Shown: piece by piece, positions 5,522 to 5,873 of the stretch | How the letters are laid out: the number at the start of each line of letters is the position of its first letter | How positions within the stretch are numbered: the stretch's first letter is position 1 | Origin: Chloroflexota bacterium | GTDB lineage: Bacteria; Chloroflexota; Dehalococcoidia; UBA3495 | Direction: 5' to 3' | DNA: 5,873 bases | Assembly: GCA_022563275.1 (NCBI GenBank) | Contig: JADFNR010000161.1 | Span: forward strand, 1 to 5,873 | The notes under the pieces: generated by a model | Seen by the model: only the letters and a program-made list of their open reading frames with translations | Told to the model about the DNA's origin: nothing | Databases searched by the model: none | Translations under genes and position numbers: made by a program

Positions 5522-5873
5522 ATGCGTGTAGCAGGTGGAAATGCCAAAGGCCGGCGGCTCAAAGGGGCCGTCAGTCCCGGGACCCGCGCCACCACCGAGC
5601 GGGTACGGGCGGCCATCTTTAACATTTTAGACCCTGAGCAGTACCAGGGAGGAAGGGTGTTGGACCTTTTCGCTGGGACCGGCAGCCTGGGCATAGAGGC
5701 TTTGAGCCACGGAGCGGGTTGGGCGGATTTCGTGGAGTGGGACCGCCGGCAGAGCGCCGTCATCACCAGCAACCTTGAATCCACCGGCTTCAGCTCGCAG
5801 GGTCACGTCCACCGCCTGGACGTGCTGCAGGCGCTTCAGACTCTGCCTGGACGCTACGACTTGGTGCTACTGG
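5522..5873 (+). CDS. rsmD: 16S rRNA (guanine-966 N2)-methyltransferase RsmD, 5' portion; cut by window
   Basis: The first 117 residues of RsmD, which methylates the exocyclic N2 of G966 (E. coli numbering) in 16S rRNA using S-adenosylmethionine, in the cytoplasm during small-subunit assembly. The family opening MRVAGGNAKGRRLKG (1-15) is followed by GTRATTERVRAAIFNIL (20-36), the substrate/RNA-facing block. SAM-binding motif I is VLDLFAGTGSLGIEAL (46-61), then FVEWD (70-74) with acidic Glu72 expected to hold the ribose. Asp100 lies in the adenine-contacting region. The window stops at YDLVLL, just before the expected DPPY/F catalytic motif. The start is ATG 5522: an in-frame TAA at 5501-5503 rules out upstream starts and the protein aligns from its first residue. 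There is no SD. The gene is divergent from ribF. In many bacteria coaD follows rsmD, but that lies beyond the edge. Confidence 0.93.
   Translation, partial: MRVAGGNAKGRRLKGAVSPGTRATTERVRAAIFNILDPEQYQGGRVLDLFAGTGSLGIEALSHGAGWADFVEWDRRQSAVITSNLESTGFSSQGHVHRLDVLQALQTLPGRYDLVLL

Overview
The window is a GC-rich bacterial chromosomal segment with four complete or partial genes on the minus strand and one partial gene on the plus strand. It looks like core metabolism and translation, not a mobile region. The mix of a cobalamin-dependent acyl-CoA mutase, a GDSAG-type esterase, tyrS, ribF and rsmD, with high-GC codon use, TTG/ATG starts and sparse Shine-Dalgarno sites, would fit a Chloroflexota (Dehalococcoidia/SAR202-like) or similar environmental lineage. 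That placement is only an inference from general gene content, with no marker sequence behind it.

Layout, left to right. 1-1574 (minus): catalytic subunit of a B12-dependent acyl-CoA mutase, cut by the left edge, with a TTG start, a strong SD and a well-formed sigma70-type promoter (1620-1648). Its active-site pair is Phe84/Gln202 in place of the Tyr/Arg pair of methylmalonyl-CoA mutase, which points to an isobutyryl-CoA-mutase-like enzyme. 1575-2032: a 458-base gap holding that promoter, a GC palindrome, an array of seven 20-bp tandem repeats with near-palindromic cores (1751-1893), and a 102-bp element bounded by 19-bp inverted repeats (1899-2000). 2033-5126 (minus): a tight operon ribF - tyrS - esterase, with gaps of 1 and 15 bases. 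5127-5521: a 395-base divergent intergenic region with a ribF-operon promoter (5305-5333), a potentially folded leader of about 170 nt, and an AT-rich island (about 80% A+T over 5405-5464) next to a perfect -10 box for rsmD. 5522-5873 (plus): the 5' part of rsmD.

Functionally, ribF supplies FMN/FAD, tyrS charges tRNA-Tyr, and rsmD methylates 16S rRNA: housekeeping roles. The esterase rides at the end of the housekeeping operon. The mutase is a separate transcription unit for branched or short-chain acyl-CoA metabolism. No phage, transposase, CRISPR, tRNA or rRNA was found. The most unusual non-coding structure is the repeat array plus inverted-repeat element upstream of the mutase promoter.
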